Shown in pieces: positions 8,431 to 16,705 of a DNA stretch of 64,000 nt. The stretch is taken from the NCBI GenBank assembly GCA_963844205.1, contig CAWJNK010000017.1, positions 143,698-207,697 of the forward strand, read 5' to 3'. Both the position numbers and the translations under genes were made by a program. The notes below the pieces were generated by a model. It saw nothing but the letters and a program-made list of their open reading frames with translations. It was not told where the DNA came from and searched no databases. The stretch is from DASSUW01 sp963844205. GTDB taxonomy: Bacteria > Actinomycetota > Thermoleophilia > Solirubrobacterales > Solirubrobacteraceae. Position 1 is the first letter of the stretch. Every line of letters begins with the position of its first letter.

Positions 8431-9210
8431 ATGCTGGCCGAGCTCGACTTCGCGCTCAAGGCCTTGCTGACCGAGGCGCTGCCAGGCCTGTTCGGCGGCG
8501 CTACGCCAGCCGTCAAGCTGGATGTGCTCAGCGACGCCTTCGTGATCGACAACCGCTCGACGGAGCCGATCGCGGGGCAGCCGCGCCCGGACGACCGCGT
8601 CGACTCGCTCGCGTTCGACCCGGACGACCCCGCGGGGCCGTACCTGCTCACCGCGTCGCCGTACCCGGGGCCGAGGCGGGTTCGGCTGCGCTCCGCAGCG
8701 GGGTCCGTGACCACGCTGACCGCCGCCGAGCTCGTCTGGGACCCGCACGACTCGCGCCGGCTCGTCGTGCGGCCACGGCCGGGGCGCGACCTCAGCGGCT
8801 TCACGTCCCTCGAGGTGCTCTACGGCGTCACCGCGGTCTTCACCTCGGTGAAGGGGACGCGCACGCTCGAGCTCGTCTTCGAGGGCGCTGATGCCGACGA
8901 GCTGCGGGCCGCCGAGGCGCTCGCGCTCGCAGTGATCGCGCTCAACCGCGAGCGGCTGGCCGCCGACGCCGTGATCGAGTACAGCGACGGCGACTATCGC
9001 GCCCGCGGGAGCGTGATCAGCCTCGCGCTGACCCAGGCCCGCGGGCTGACCAACCAGACCCGCGGGCTGACGCTCGTCGCCGAGGTCGGCTACAAGCTCG
9101 AGCGGGCGCTGCGCGAGGACGAGGGCACGCCGATCGACTACATCCTGTCGCCGGGCCGCACGCCCGACCCCGCCCACCCGGTCGACATCGGGATCGACGT
9201 CGATGCCTGA
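8431..9210 (+). CDS. Particle-associated protein of unknown function
   Basis: A 259-residue soluble protein (MLAELDFALKALLTEALPGLF at the start) with an N-terminal helix, a middle beta-rich part (VRLRSAAGSVTTLTAAELVW) and a helical C-terminal half with ADELRAAEALALAVIALNRE. The opening and size recall the DUF4255/Pvc16-type proteins that close the tube in injection systems, but the resemblance is too weak to name it. It sits between the fibre gene (3-base gap) and the subtilase gene (8-base overlap), so it is made with the particle. Confidence 0.55.
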   Translation: MLAELDFALKALLTEALPGLFGGATPAVKLDVLSDAFVIDNRSTEPIAGQPRPDDRVDSLAFDPDDPAGPYLLTASPYPGPRRVRLRSAAGSVTTLTAAELVWDPHDSRRLVVRPRPGRDLSGFTSLEVLYGVTAVFTSVKGTRTLELVFEGADADELRAAEALALAVIALNRERLAADAVIEYSDGDYRARGSVISLALTQARGLTNQTRGLTLVAEVGYKLERALREDEGTPIDYILSPGRTPDPAHPVDIGIDVDA

Positions 9211-12200
9211 CGCGACCAAGGCGACGCTGATCCTCGACGAGCGCCGGCGCGACGCCCAACTCGCCTACATCGCCCAGCGCGCCGACGTGCTCGCGGAGAT
9301 GGGCGACCAGCTCTGGGTGTCGATCGTGCCCGACGTGGCGACGCGCTTCACCGAGCAGGGCATCACGGTGCAGCTCCACCCGGAGGCCGACCGAGTGCAG
9401 GTCCCGGCGGGCGCGTTCGAGCCGCTCGCGGGCGAGCCGGAGCCCGCAGCGGCGCTGCGGGCGGCGGAGCCGCCGGCGCACCACATCGTCCAGTTCGTCG
9501 CGCCGCCGAGTGCCGCGTGGAACGCGGAGATCGGCGGCCTCGGCGGCGTTCCCGCTCGGGCGCTGCCGCCCACGGCGACGGTGTTCCACCTGCCGGAGGG
9601 CGCCGACGCCGACGTTCGCGCGCTCCCGTTCGTGCGCTGGGTCGGGCCGTATCACCGGGCCTACGCGGTCGGCCACTCGCTGACCGGCGACGCGGAGTGG
9701 CTCACGCGACTGGGCGCGGAGCCGGTGATCGACCCGGCGCGGATGCCGGAAAGCGACCAGGGCAACGTGCAGGCGTGGCTGTTCGACGACGCCGATTCCG
9801 AGGCGGTCGCCGATGGCCTCGAGGCCGCCGGCGCGACGATCCGCTGGCGCTCGACGTTCGGGCACGGCCTGAGCGCGCCGCCCTCGGTCGTCGTCGCGCT
9901 CGCGGGAGTACCGGGGGTGTTCGCGGTCGAGGTCCTGCGCCCGCGTGTGCCGGCGAACCGGCACGGCGGGATCATCCTCGGCGTCAACGAGGTCCGCACA
10001 GTCGGTGCGGTCAACTTCCTCGTCAACCTCGACGGCTCCGGCGAGGTCGTCGGGGTGATGGACACCGGTCTCGACAACGGGGTGATCGCGACGGTGCACC
10101 CGGACCTGCGGGGCCGCGTGCTGGTGATCGCGAACCCGCCGGTCGTCGACTCGTTCCCGCACGGCACGCACGTCACCGGGACGATCGCGGGCAACGGGAC
10201 GCAGTCGGCGCGCGCCCAGCGCGGCGTGGCACCCGGCGCATACATCGTCTTCCACGGCTTCACCGGATCCGAGCTCGCCGTGTTCGAGGCCGCCCACAAC
10301 GCGGGAGCGCGCGTGCACAACAACTCGTGGCGGACGGCCTCGCCGCCGCCGGTGACGAACAATGTCTACACGGCGACCTCGTCCGGCATCGACCGCTGGT
10401 GCTGGATGCACCCCGACAGCCTGGTCGTGTTCTGCTCCGGCAACGACGAGGCCGACAGCGTTCCGGCGCCCGCAGGCGACGGCGAGCACGACATGAACGC
10501 GATCGGGCCGGAGGCGGTCGCCAAGAACGTGCTCACCGTGGGGGCCATCGAGAACGTCCGCAACGACGCGGGACTCAACGTCAACTACCGCACCGCGTTC
10601 GGTGGATGGGCCCACGCGCGGTTCGCCGCGCTCGCGAACGCGGCGACGCCGTTCAGCCTGTCGGACAACGCGAACGAGGTCGTGCTGTTCAGCCATCGGG
10701 GCATCGTCCAGACGGCCGCGCTGGTGAGCACGAACCGGATCAAGCCCGACCTCGTGGCACCGGGCACGAACGTCCTCTCGCTGCGCTCCGCCGCCGCGCC
10801 CGCCTTCCCCGCGTGGCAGAGCCCGCCGGCGGCGGTCGCGCCCCCTGCCGACTACATGCTGATGCATGGCACGAGCATGGCGACGCCGTTCGTCAGCGGC
10901 GCCGCGCTGCTCGTGCGCCAGTACTACCGGACGCGCTTCGGCCAGCTGCGCCGGCCGCTCCTGCTCGAGGCCGTCCCGGTGCCCGCCGCCCCGCCGGCGA
11001 TCGGGTTCGTCGACCTACCGGCGATCGCACCGCACGCCGACGGCGCCGTCGCCGCCTGGCTGCTCGCCGGGCCGGCCGGAGCGGTGCGCGACATCCGCGC
11101 CATGCGGCTCAGTCGCGACCTGGTCCGCGTCGGCGCGGGCCCGGTCGTCCTGCAGGCCGATGTGGGCGACGAGCCGGCGCCGAAGCTCGCGCGCCACGGC
11201 ACCCGCACGCTGCTCGTGCATCGCGGCAAGGACAACGTCGTGCGGCTGTCGGCGTTCGATCGCGCGCTCGCGCGCATCAACGCGTTCGGCACCAACGGCA
11301 CCGTCGCGCTCGCCCCGGCCTCGCGAGCCGACTCCGCCCGGCCGCCGGCGATGCTCGTCGCCGGCACCGAGGTTGCCGTCGCCTGGGCGGAGGGGGCCGC
11401 CGACACCATCCGGTTCCAGCGCTTCAACGCGACCACCGGCGCGGCAGTCGACGGCGCGTCGCTGACGCTCGGCGCGATGGTGCACAGCGCGCCGCACCCG
11501 TTCCTGGCGCACGACGGGACCCGCTACGCCGCGGTCTGGGTCGATACCGGCGGCGCCGGCCGGCGACTCCAGCTGCGCTTCGTCGCCGCCGCCGGCCTCG
11601 TCGGCGCCGGCCCGGTGACGCTGGTCGATCAGGCGCAGCCGATCCGCGATCCCCAGATCATCTGGGACGCGCGCCGGCCAGGCTACGTGCTCGTCTGGTG
11701 CGACTCGCGCACCTCGGCCGGTGGCGACATCCGCCTGCGCTTCCTCGACGCCGCCGGCGCGACGCAGGGCGCCGAGGTGGTTGCGGTCGCAGCACCCCCC
11801 GGGCGCACGACGCTGCGGCCGCTGCTGCTGCCGCACGCGGGCGGCGGCTACGCGCTGTTGTGGGAGGACAACAGCCAGGGCGAGAACGACGTGTACGTGA
11901 CGTTCCTCGACGCGACCGGGGTGCCGGACGCGCGCATCGTGGCCGAGCCGACGGACCCGCTCGCGCGGCGGGTGCTGCGCGTCTCCGACACGCCCTCGCC
12001 CACGCACGGCTTCGCCACGATCATGGACGGCCAGGGCGCCGCCGTCGTGTGGGAGAGCCTCGACGAGATCAACTCGGATCGCTACGGGGCGTTCGCGGTG
12101 CGGGTGACGCCCGAGGGGGCATTCGCGTCGCAAGCCGACCCCTCGACGCCGCTCGTGCGCGGCGGTCGCTACATCGGCCACGTGCTCGCCGAGCGGCCGG

Positions 12201-14098
12201 TCGAGGTGCGGCGCGGCTGCTCGATCGTCGCGGCCGGCGGCACCTACTTCCTGCTGCGCGCGTTCCCGGGCACCGCGCTGCCCGAGCTGCAGCTCGTCCG
12301 CACCGACTCCGATGGTCGCCCGGATGCCGCCTACGGCACGAACGGCACGCGCGTCCTGCGCTCCGGCGCGGCGCTCGGGCGGGTCGAGATGCACTGGACG
12401 GGGTCGCGGCTCGTCTGTGTTACCGCCGACCGCGACGACGACCCGCGCGTGCACCTGCTGAACAGCAACGGCGCGACCGTGTCGGGGTTCGGCACGTCCG
12501 GCTCCGTCGTCGTTCCCGAGCCGGGGCGCACGCACCCCGACATCTCGGTCGCGCTCGGCCACTACACCCGGCCCGCGTTCCGCGCCGTCGTTGCCTACGG
12601 CGTCGGCGCCGCCGCAGCGGAGCGCATCCGCTACGTCGTGCTCGACGCCACCGGGACACGGATCACCGGCCCGCGCGACCTCGCCCAGGCGGCCGGGACC
12701 GCCGTGCACGGCTGGTTCCACTTCGTCACCGGCGAGGCACGCTCGGTTGCGGTTTTCCACCGCACCGTGGCCGGTCGGTCGCACGTCTTCGTCAACCGCT
12801 TCGACCCCGAGGGCGCGGGCCAGCACGCGCCCGACCTTCAGCTCACCGGCGCGCTGCCAGGCGACTCGACACAGGCGGTCATCGCACCCCGGCCGGACGC
12901 CGTCAACAGCGCCCAGCGGGAGTACGGCGCGGTCTGGCAGCACCGGCCGGCGGCGGCCGCACTGTCCGAGCTGCGCTTCAGCCGGCTCGACCGCAACGGC
13001 GCACCGATGGCCAACCCGCCGGCCCCCGCGCCCCCCATGCCGACCGCCGACGTGCTCGTCATCGGTCCCGGCTCTCCCGGCTGGCCGGGTGCCACCGACG
13101 CGTTGCAACCGCAGCTCGTGTCGACCTTCGTGCACGAGCCGTGGGCGAACCCGCCGATCGCCCTGCCGGTCGGCACGTCGCTGCCGGACTGGAGCCCCGG
13201 CTACGGTCTCGCCTGGCTCGGCCGGCCGACCGCCGCCGGCAGCCCGTCGACGCTGTACTTCACGGTCCTGGACGAGAACGGCCGGCGGGCGATGCTCCCC
13301 CAGCCGCCTCCGGCTGCGCTCGCGATCGCCCCGATCACCGCGGTCAGCACACCCGGCGCGGATGTCCAAGACTTCAGGCTCGCCTGGAACGGGCGCACGT
13401 TCCGACTCACGTGGGTCGAGATCCAGGGCGGGCGGACACGGCACATGCAAACGGCTTTGACGCGCACGGCCAGCCAGCTGGCCTACGAGCTTCCGAGCGC
13501 GGCGCTCGTGCGGGCGACGCTCGTCAACGGAGCGACCAACATCAGCGGGACCAGCCTCCCGAACGTCAACGTCGTCGGCGGCAACCTCGCCGACGGCTAC
13601 GGCTGGGGCCGCGTCAACCTGCGCCAGTCGCTCTCGCCCTCACCGCCGGTGACCTTCCACGTCCGCGACGACAACGCGCTCGCCTCGGGCCGCTCCGCGC
13701 GCTACCGATTCACCCTCCCGCCGGGGACGGCGCTGTTGCGCGTCACGCTCGTCTGGACCGACCCGCCCGGCGCGCAGATGGTGAACCGCCTGCATCTGCA
13801 GGTCCGGCCACCTGGCTCGGCGCAGGTGCTGAAGGGAAATACGTGGCAGGCGGCCCCGAACGCCGGCTTCAGCCGCCCCGTCGCGGTCGCGGCGCCGTTC
13901 CAGACCATCGAATGCACCGAGCAGGTCGTCATGGCCAACCCGCCGGCGGGGCTCTACGGCGTCGACGTGATCGCCGAGCTGATCCCCGCGGACCCGCTCA
14001 ACCAGAGCAACGTGCAGCCGTTCGCGCTCGTGTTCGTCGGCAGCGGACCCGAGGTGCGGTTCGGCGCGCTCCCGGGCGGTCCGCTCGCGCTCTATTGA
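9203..14098 (+). CDS. Giant subtilase (S8) with a beta-propeller-like insertion inside the catalytic domain
   Basis: A 1,631-residue protein. The serine-protease triad is complete: Asp287 in GVMDTGLD, His320 in FPHGTHVTG, Ser558 in HGTSMATPFVSG. Just after the Ser helix (QYYRTRFG, about 575-582) the fold is interrupted by about 850 residues made of repeated blades such as YAAVWVDTG...LQLRFV, YVLVWCDSR...IRLRFL and YALLWEDNS...VYVTFL. At about 1434 the catalytic domain resumes with ALVRATLVNGA and GYGWGRVNLRQSL, followed by a jelly-roll domain to the end. No signal peptide is visible; residues 1-280 are a prodomain-like region. Its start overlaps the previous gene, so it is probably cargo, a fibre-like part or a processing protease of the particle; that role is inference. 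Confidence 0.85.
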   Translation: MPDATKATLILDERRRDAQLAYIAQRADVLAEMGDQLWVSIVPDVATRFTEQGITVQLHPEADRVQVPAGAFEPLAGEPEPAAALRAAEPPAHHIVQFVAPPSAAWNAEIGGLGGVPARALPPTATVFHLPEGADADVRALPFVRWVGPYHRAYAVGHSLTGDAEWLTRLGAEPVIDPARMPESDQGNVQAWLFDDADSEAVADGLEAAGATIRWRSTFGHGLSAPPSVVVALAGVPGVFAVEVLRPRVPANRHGGIILGVNEVRTVGAVNFLVNLDGSGEVVGVMDTGLDNGVIATVHPDLRGRVLVIANPPVVDSFPHGTHVTGTIAGNGTQSARAQRGVAPGAYIVFHGFTGSELAVFEAAHNAGARVHNNSWRTASPPPVTNNVYTATSSGIDRWCWMHPDSLVVFCSGNDEADSVPAPAGDGEHDMNAIGPEAVAKNVLTVGAIENVRNDAGLNVNYRTAFGGWAHARFAALANAATPFSLSDNANEVVLFSHRGIVQTAALVSTNRIKPDLVAPGTNVLSLRSAAAPAFPAWQSPPAAVAPPADYMLMHGTSMATPFVSGAALLVRQYYRTRFGQLRRPLLLEAVPVPAAPPAIGFVDLPAIAPHADGAVAAWLLAGPAGAVRDIRAMRLSRDLVRVGAGPVVLQADVGDEPAPKLARHGTRTLLVHRGKDNVVRLSAFDRALARINAFGTNGTVALAPASRADSARPPAMLVAGTEVAVAWAEGAADTIRFQRFNATTGAAVDGASLTLGAMVHSAPHPFLAHDGTRYAAVWVDTGGAGRRLQLRFVAAAGLVGAGPVTLVDQAQPIRDPQIIWDARRPGYVLVWCDSRTSAGGDIRLRFLDAAGATQGAEVVAVAAPPGRTTLRPLLLPHAGGGYALLWEDNSQGENDVYVTFLDATGVPDARIVAEPTDPLARRVLRVSDTPSPTHGFATIMDGQGAAVVWESLDEINSDRYGAFAVRVTPEGAFASQADPSTPLVRGGRYIGHVLAERPVEVRRGCSIVAAGGTYFLLRAFPGTALPELQLVRTDSDGRPDAAYGTNGTRVLRSGAALGRVEMHWTGSRLVCVTADRDDDPRVHLLNSNGATVSGFGTSGSVVVPEPGRTHPDISVALGHYTRPAFRAVVAYGVGAAAAERIRYVVLDATGTRITGPRDLAQAAGTAVHGWFHFVTGEARSVAVFHRTVAGRSHVFVNRFDPEGAGQHAPDLQLTGALPGDSTQAVIAPRPDAVNSAQREYGAVWQHRPAAAALSELRFSRLDRNGAPMANPPAPAPPMPTADVLVIGPGSPGWPGATDALQPQLVSTFVHEPWANPPIALPVGTSLPDWSPGYGLAWLGRPTAAGSPSTLYFTVLDENGRRAMLPQPPPAALAIAPITAVSTPGADVQDFRLAWNGRTFRLTWVEIQGGRTRHMQTALTRTASQLAYELPSAALVRATLVNGATNISGTSLPNVNVVGGNLADGYGWGRVNLRQSLSPSPPVTFHVRDDNALASGRSARYRFTLPPGTALLRVTLVWTDPPGAQMVNRLHLQVRPPGSAQVLKGNTWQAAPNAGFSRPVAVAAPFQTIECTEQVVMANPPAGLYGVDVIAELIPADPLNQSNVQPFALVFVGSGPEVRFGALPGGPLALY

Positions 14099-14226
14099 TC
14101 GGCCGACGCGACGAGCCGCGGGAGCGCCGCCCCACTCAATCATCAAGCCCATCAGATCTGCCTGTACCGGCTCCGCCCTCCGCCGGCCGCCTCGTGGCGG
14201 CAACGTGCGCGCCCAACGGTGTCGCT

Positions 14227-14392
14227 GGCAACATCCGTGGCAACATCCAGATCGTCCGATGCGTCCGCATCGTCCGGATTCTCGGACAGAACGGACGATC
14301 TGGCGCGATTCGGACGGATATGACACCCGAGTTACCAGGTTGAGGGCCTGGTCCAGGCTAACTGGGTGGAGGTTCGAGTCCTCTTCGGCGCA
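14227..14392 (+). repeat. 166-bp direct repeat, copy 1 (structured element ending in a tRNA-Leu-like fold)
   Basis: Aligns without gaps to 21126-21291, with about 20 differences by hand count. The left third is a hairpin: CCAGATCGTCCG (14247-14258) pairs perfectly with CGGACGATCTGG (14292-14303), and an inner GTCCG/CGGAC stem lies in the loop. The right 90 bases look like the body of a class II tRNA. The copy lies between the end of the tail operon and the end of the minus-strand STAND gene, and with copy 2 it brackets a 7-kb island. Confidence 0.8.
14303..14392 (+). ncRNA. tRNA-Leu(GAG)-like structure, 5' third non-canonical
   Basis: The segment CCAGG-TTGAGGG-CCTGG (from 14335) is a perfect anticodon arm with anticodon GAG (Leu). 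It is followed by a variable arm CCAG/CTGG, a T arm GGAGG-TTCGAGT-CCTCT and an acceptor-like 3' strand TCGGCGC plus discriminator A. The 5' side does not give a proper D arm, and the acceptor pairs only over its first four bases (GCGC). It may be a tRNA pseudogene, an attachment-site relic, or a tRNA-shaped RNA; I would not call it a working tRNA. Confidence 0.5.
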
Positions 14393-14395
14393 CTG

Positions 14396-14420
14396 AAAGG
14401 CCCTGCAAAGCAGGGCTTTT
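14396..14420 (+). terminator. Intrinsic terminator after the tRNA-like element
   Basis: The stem GCCCTGC (14400-14406) and GCAGGGC (14410-14416) has an AAA loop, A's on the left and TTTT on the right. It is placed a few bases after the tRNA-like 3' end, as for an RNA gene. Copy 2 has a terminator of the same form but different sequence. Confidence 0.7.
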
Positions 14421-14452
14421 CGCGTTGTGCGGGCCGAGACTTCAGGCAACCG

Positions 14453-16705
14453 CTACACCTCAGGGCACCTGAAGACGGGCTCACCGGGTGGGACGCTTGC
14501 GCCGGCGGGGCGACAGCCCACTTGCACACTCCAACGGGGTAGGGTCGCTGGTGTTCTTGCCACCAGCATTTCCACGAATCTGCCGCTGTCACCCACGGTC
14601 ACGAGGAGTCGGATGCGGGTCCCGCGCGGAATAACCTCACCCTTGATGGTGCGAATCGGAACGCGCTCGGGACTCGCGCCCACAGCGTGCTGAAACGGGT
14701 CGCAGCCGCGAGGGCGGCAGGCGGCCCTGACTACCGCACCCGCCGGCGCACTGACGGCAAGATCCAAGAAGCGAGTCCTACGGCCGGCACTCGCGTACCA
14801 GAACACCGGCGCACTGAACTCCAGCATATGGCTCGACAGTTGGGTCGCCAATGATTGATTCGTCCTGGCGAGCCGGTCCGACTCTGCCTTCTCCCGCTTG
14901 ACGCGGTCGGCGAGGCGGTCGGCACGTGCGGCCGCCTGATTGGCGAGGTCGGTGAGCCGGTTGGCACGTGCGGCCTCGTCCTCGGCGCGGTCGGCGTTAC
15001 GCCGGTTCTGGCGGGCGAGCGCCCGCGCGGCCGCCGCCCGACGCCGGTTCTCGGAGGCGAGCGCCTGAGCCTCCGCGGCCTGACGCCGGTTCTCGGCGGC
15101 GAGCGCCCGCGCCTGGACCGCGCGGCGTCCATTTGCCGCAGCGAGCCGACTCGCCTTCGCGGCCTGCTTGTCGGCCCGCCCAGCGTTTCGGCGCGCCCGA
15201 CGTTCCTGCCGTTGCGCCTCGTCCGCGAATTCGCGAGCGAGCGCCTCCTGCTGGTTGGACTCGGCTGCGAGGGTGCGCGCCCGTGCCTCCTGTTGCTGCG
15301 CCTCGTTGCGTTGGGCGTTGGCGAGGAGGGCGAGCAGCGCGACGGCTGCGAACGCGACGGCCACGAACGCGCCGAGCAGGCGCAGCAGTCGTCGGCGTGT
15401 TGCGGCGCGGGCGGCGACGCGCTGCTCCTCGATCCGCTTGGCGGCCGTCTGCCGCGTGCGCCAGGCGAGCACGGAGGGGGCAAGGACGTCGTGGAAGATC
15501 TCAAAGCGCGGCGGGCCTTCCTCGCCGGGCGGCGGCGGCACTGGCCGCAGGATTCGTGTGTCGGAGCCGGCGAGCTTCTCCAGCAGGTCGCGTACCTCCG
15601 GCTCCGGTCGACGCGCATACTCGGCGAGATCAGGGACCGCGTGGGCGATCTTGGTTCCCGACGGGGTCACGAGCTGGTGGAAGAGCGCCGCGGCCGTGTC
15701 GCGCTCCTGCGGGTCGAGGCCGTGCAGGGCGCCGTCGAGATGGGTGCGCACGATCTCCTGGGCCCCGCCGAGCTCGGCCAGCGTCGCCGCGTGCAGCATC
15801 GGGGAGCCGCGTACCTCCTCGACGTCCCACAGCCGCGACATGACCAGCTGCAGGTACGGGGTCTCGATGCGATCGGCGCCGACGTCGGCGCCGTCGCCGT
15901 GCCCGAGCGTGCCCTGCCCGGTCTGCTCGAGGACCACGCGGCCGCTTCGCACCTGCTCGATGACCGCATCGACGAGCCCCGCCCCGAGCACGACCCGCTC
16001 GCCGGGCTCGACGAAGGCGTTGTAGCGATCGACGGGACGCTCGATGGCCTCGCGCGCCGCCGCGGTGTCGAGGTGGTTGACGCGCAGCGAGCTGTCGAAC
16101 AACCTCGGGATGTCCCCCTTGAAGCGGTCCAGCTTGGCCAAGGCGTCCTCGCGAATGGACACGAGCACGTTGGCCTGGATGTCCGGCCGGTTGACGATCC
16201 CGGGGAACTCCGTCGCGAACGTTCCCGGACCGTCCTCCGACGGGTGATACAGGAAGTACTCCTCGAACTGGTCGAGGACGATGAGGAGGAAGGCGTCGGT
16301 GGCCTCGGCGGCCCAGTCGATGACCGCAGCCAGCGACGCTGACTCGGGCGGCTCGGCCGGCTCGCCGACGAACTGGTCCACCGCGGTGCGAATCGCGGCG
16401 CCGAGCCCGGCGACCGGTTCGTCGCTCCAGGCGCTGAAGATCACCGGGACATGCTCGGGCGTGCCGAGGTCAGCGAGATTTCGACGTGCAGCCTCTGCAA
16501 GGTCCGACATGACCCCGGCGCGTAGCAGGGAGCTCTTGCCCACGCCGCTCTCGCCGTAGAGCAGCGTGAGCCGACGGGCCTTGAGGTTGGCGATGATCAC
16601 CTCCCGCTCGCGGTCGCGCCCGAAGAACAGCGTCGCGTCCTGCTCGGTGTAGTTCGCCAGGCCCTTGTACGGGGTGGCGGGCAGGTTGGCCACGACGGCG
16701 GTCAC
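14453..16705 (-). CDS. Membrane-anchored nSTAND ATPase with outside coiled coil and C-terminal sensor-like domain
   Basis: A 750-residue protein, starting GTG in a 4-base overlap with the SIR2 gene stop. Residues 13-30 (YKGLANY...LFFGRDRE) are the usual lead-in of bacterial nSTAND NTPases; Walker A is GESGVGKS (51-58) and Walker B LLIVLDQFEE (140-149). A winged-helix-like region follows (to about 430), then one hydrophobic segment at about 443-464. After the membrane come about 150 residues of Ala/Arg/Glu-rich coiled coil with repeats such as AAENRRQAAEAQALASENR, and then a beta domain with Cys pairs (ACRPRGCDPF; RGTRIRLLVTV) similar to surface domains common in Thermoleophilia. This suggests an inside ATPase switch coupled to an outside sensing tail, working with the SIR2 effector. 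Confidence 0.85.
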   Translation of the reverse strand: MTAVVANLPATPYKGLANYTEQDATLFFGRDREREVIIANLKARRLTLLYGESGVGKSSLLRAGVMSDLAEAARRNLADLGTPEHVPVIFSAWSDEPVAGLGAAIRTAVDQFVGEPAEPPESASLAAVIDWAAEATDAFLLIVLDQFEEYFLYHPSEDGPGTFATEFPGIVNRPDIQANVLVSIREDALAKLDRFKGDIPRLFDSSLRVNHLDTAAAREAIERPVDRYNAFVEPGERVVLGAGLVDAVIEQVRSGRVVLEQTGQGTLGHGDGADVGADRIETPYLQLVMSRLWDVEEVRGSPMLHAATLAELGGAQEIVRTHLDGALHGLDPQERDTAAALFHQLVTPSGTKIAHAVPDLAEYARRPEPEVRDLLEKLAGSDTRILRPVPPPPGEEGPPRFEIFHDVLAPSVLAWRTRQTAAKRIEEQRVAARAATRRRLLRLLGAFVAVAFAAVALLALLANAQRNEAQQQEARARTLAAESNQQEALAREFADEAQRQERRARRNAGRADKQAAKASRLAAANGRRAVQARALAAENRRQAAEAQALASENRRRAAAARALARQNRRNADRAEDEAARANRLTDLANQAAARADRLADRVKREKAESDRLARTNQSLATQLSSHMLEFSAPVFWYASAGRRTRFLDLAVSAPAGAVVRAACRPRGCDPFQHAVGASPERVPIRTIKGEVIPRGTRIRLLVTVGDSGRFVEMLVARTPATLPRWSVQVGCRPAGASVPPGEPVFRCPEV

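Noticed and set aside
6334..9219. 961-codon minus-strand frame opposite the fibre genes
   Set aside because: Shadow of plus-strand coding; no domain, no ribosome site, and it covers three real genes with coupled junctions.
9517..14343. A very long open frame (about 1,600 codons) in a second plus-strand frame across the subtilase gene
   Set aside because: It is Arg/Ala/Pro-rich low-complexity translation caused by high GC in the real gene's wobble positions; no family motif, and the subtilase frame has all catalytic motifs.
15010..15310. Recurring gccggttctcgg segments as a possible tandem DNA repeat or array
   Set aside because: They encode the coiled-coil repeats of the STAND protein in frame; no separate repeat function is supported.
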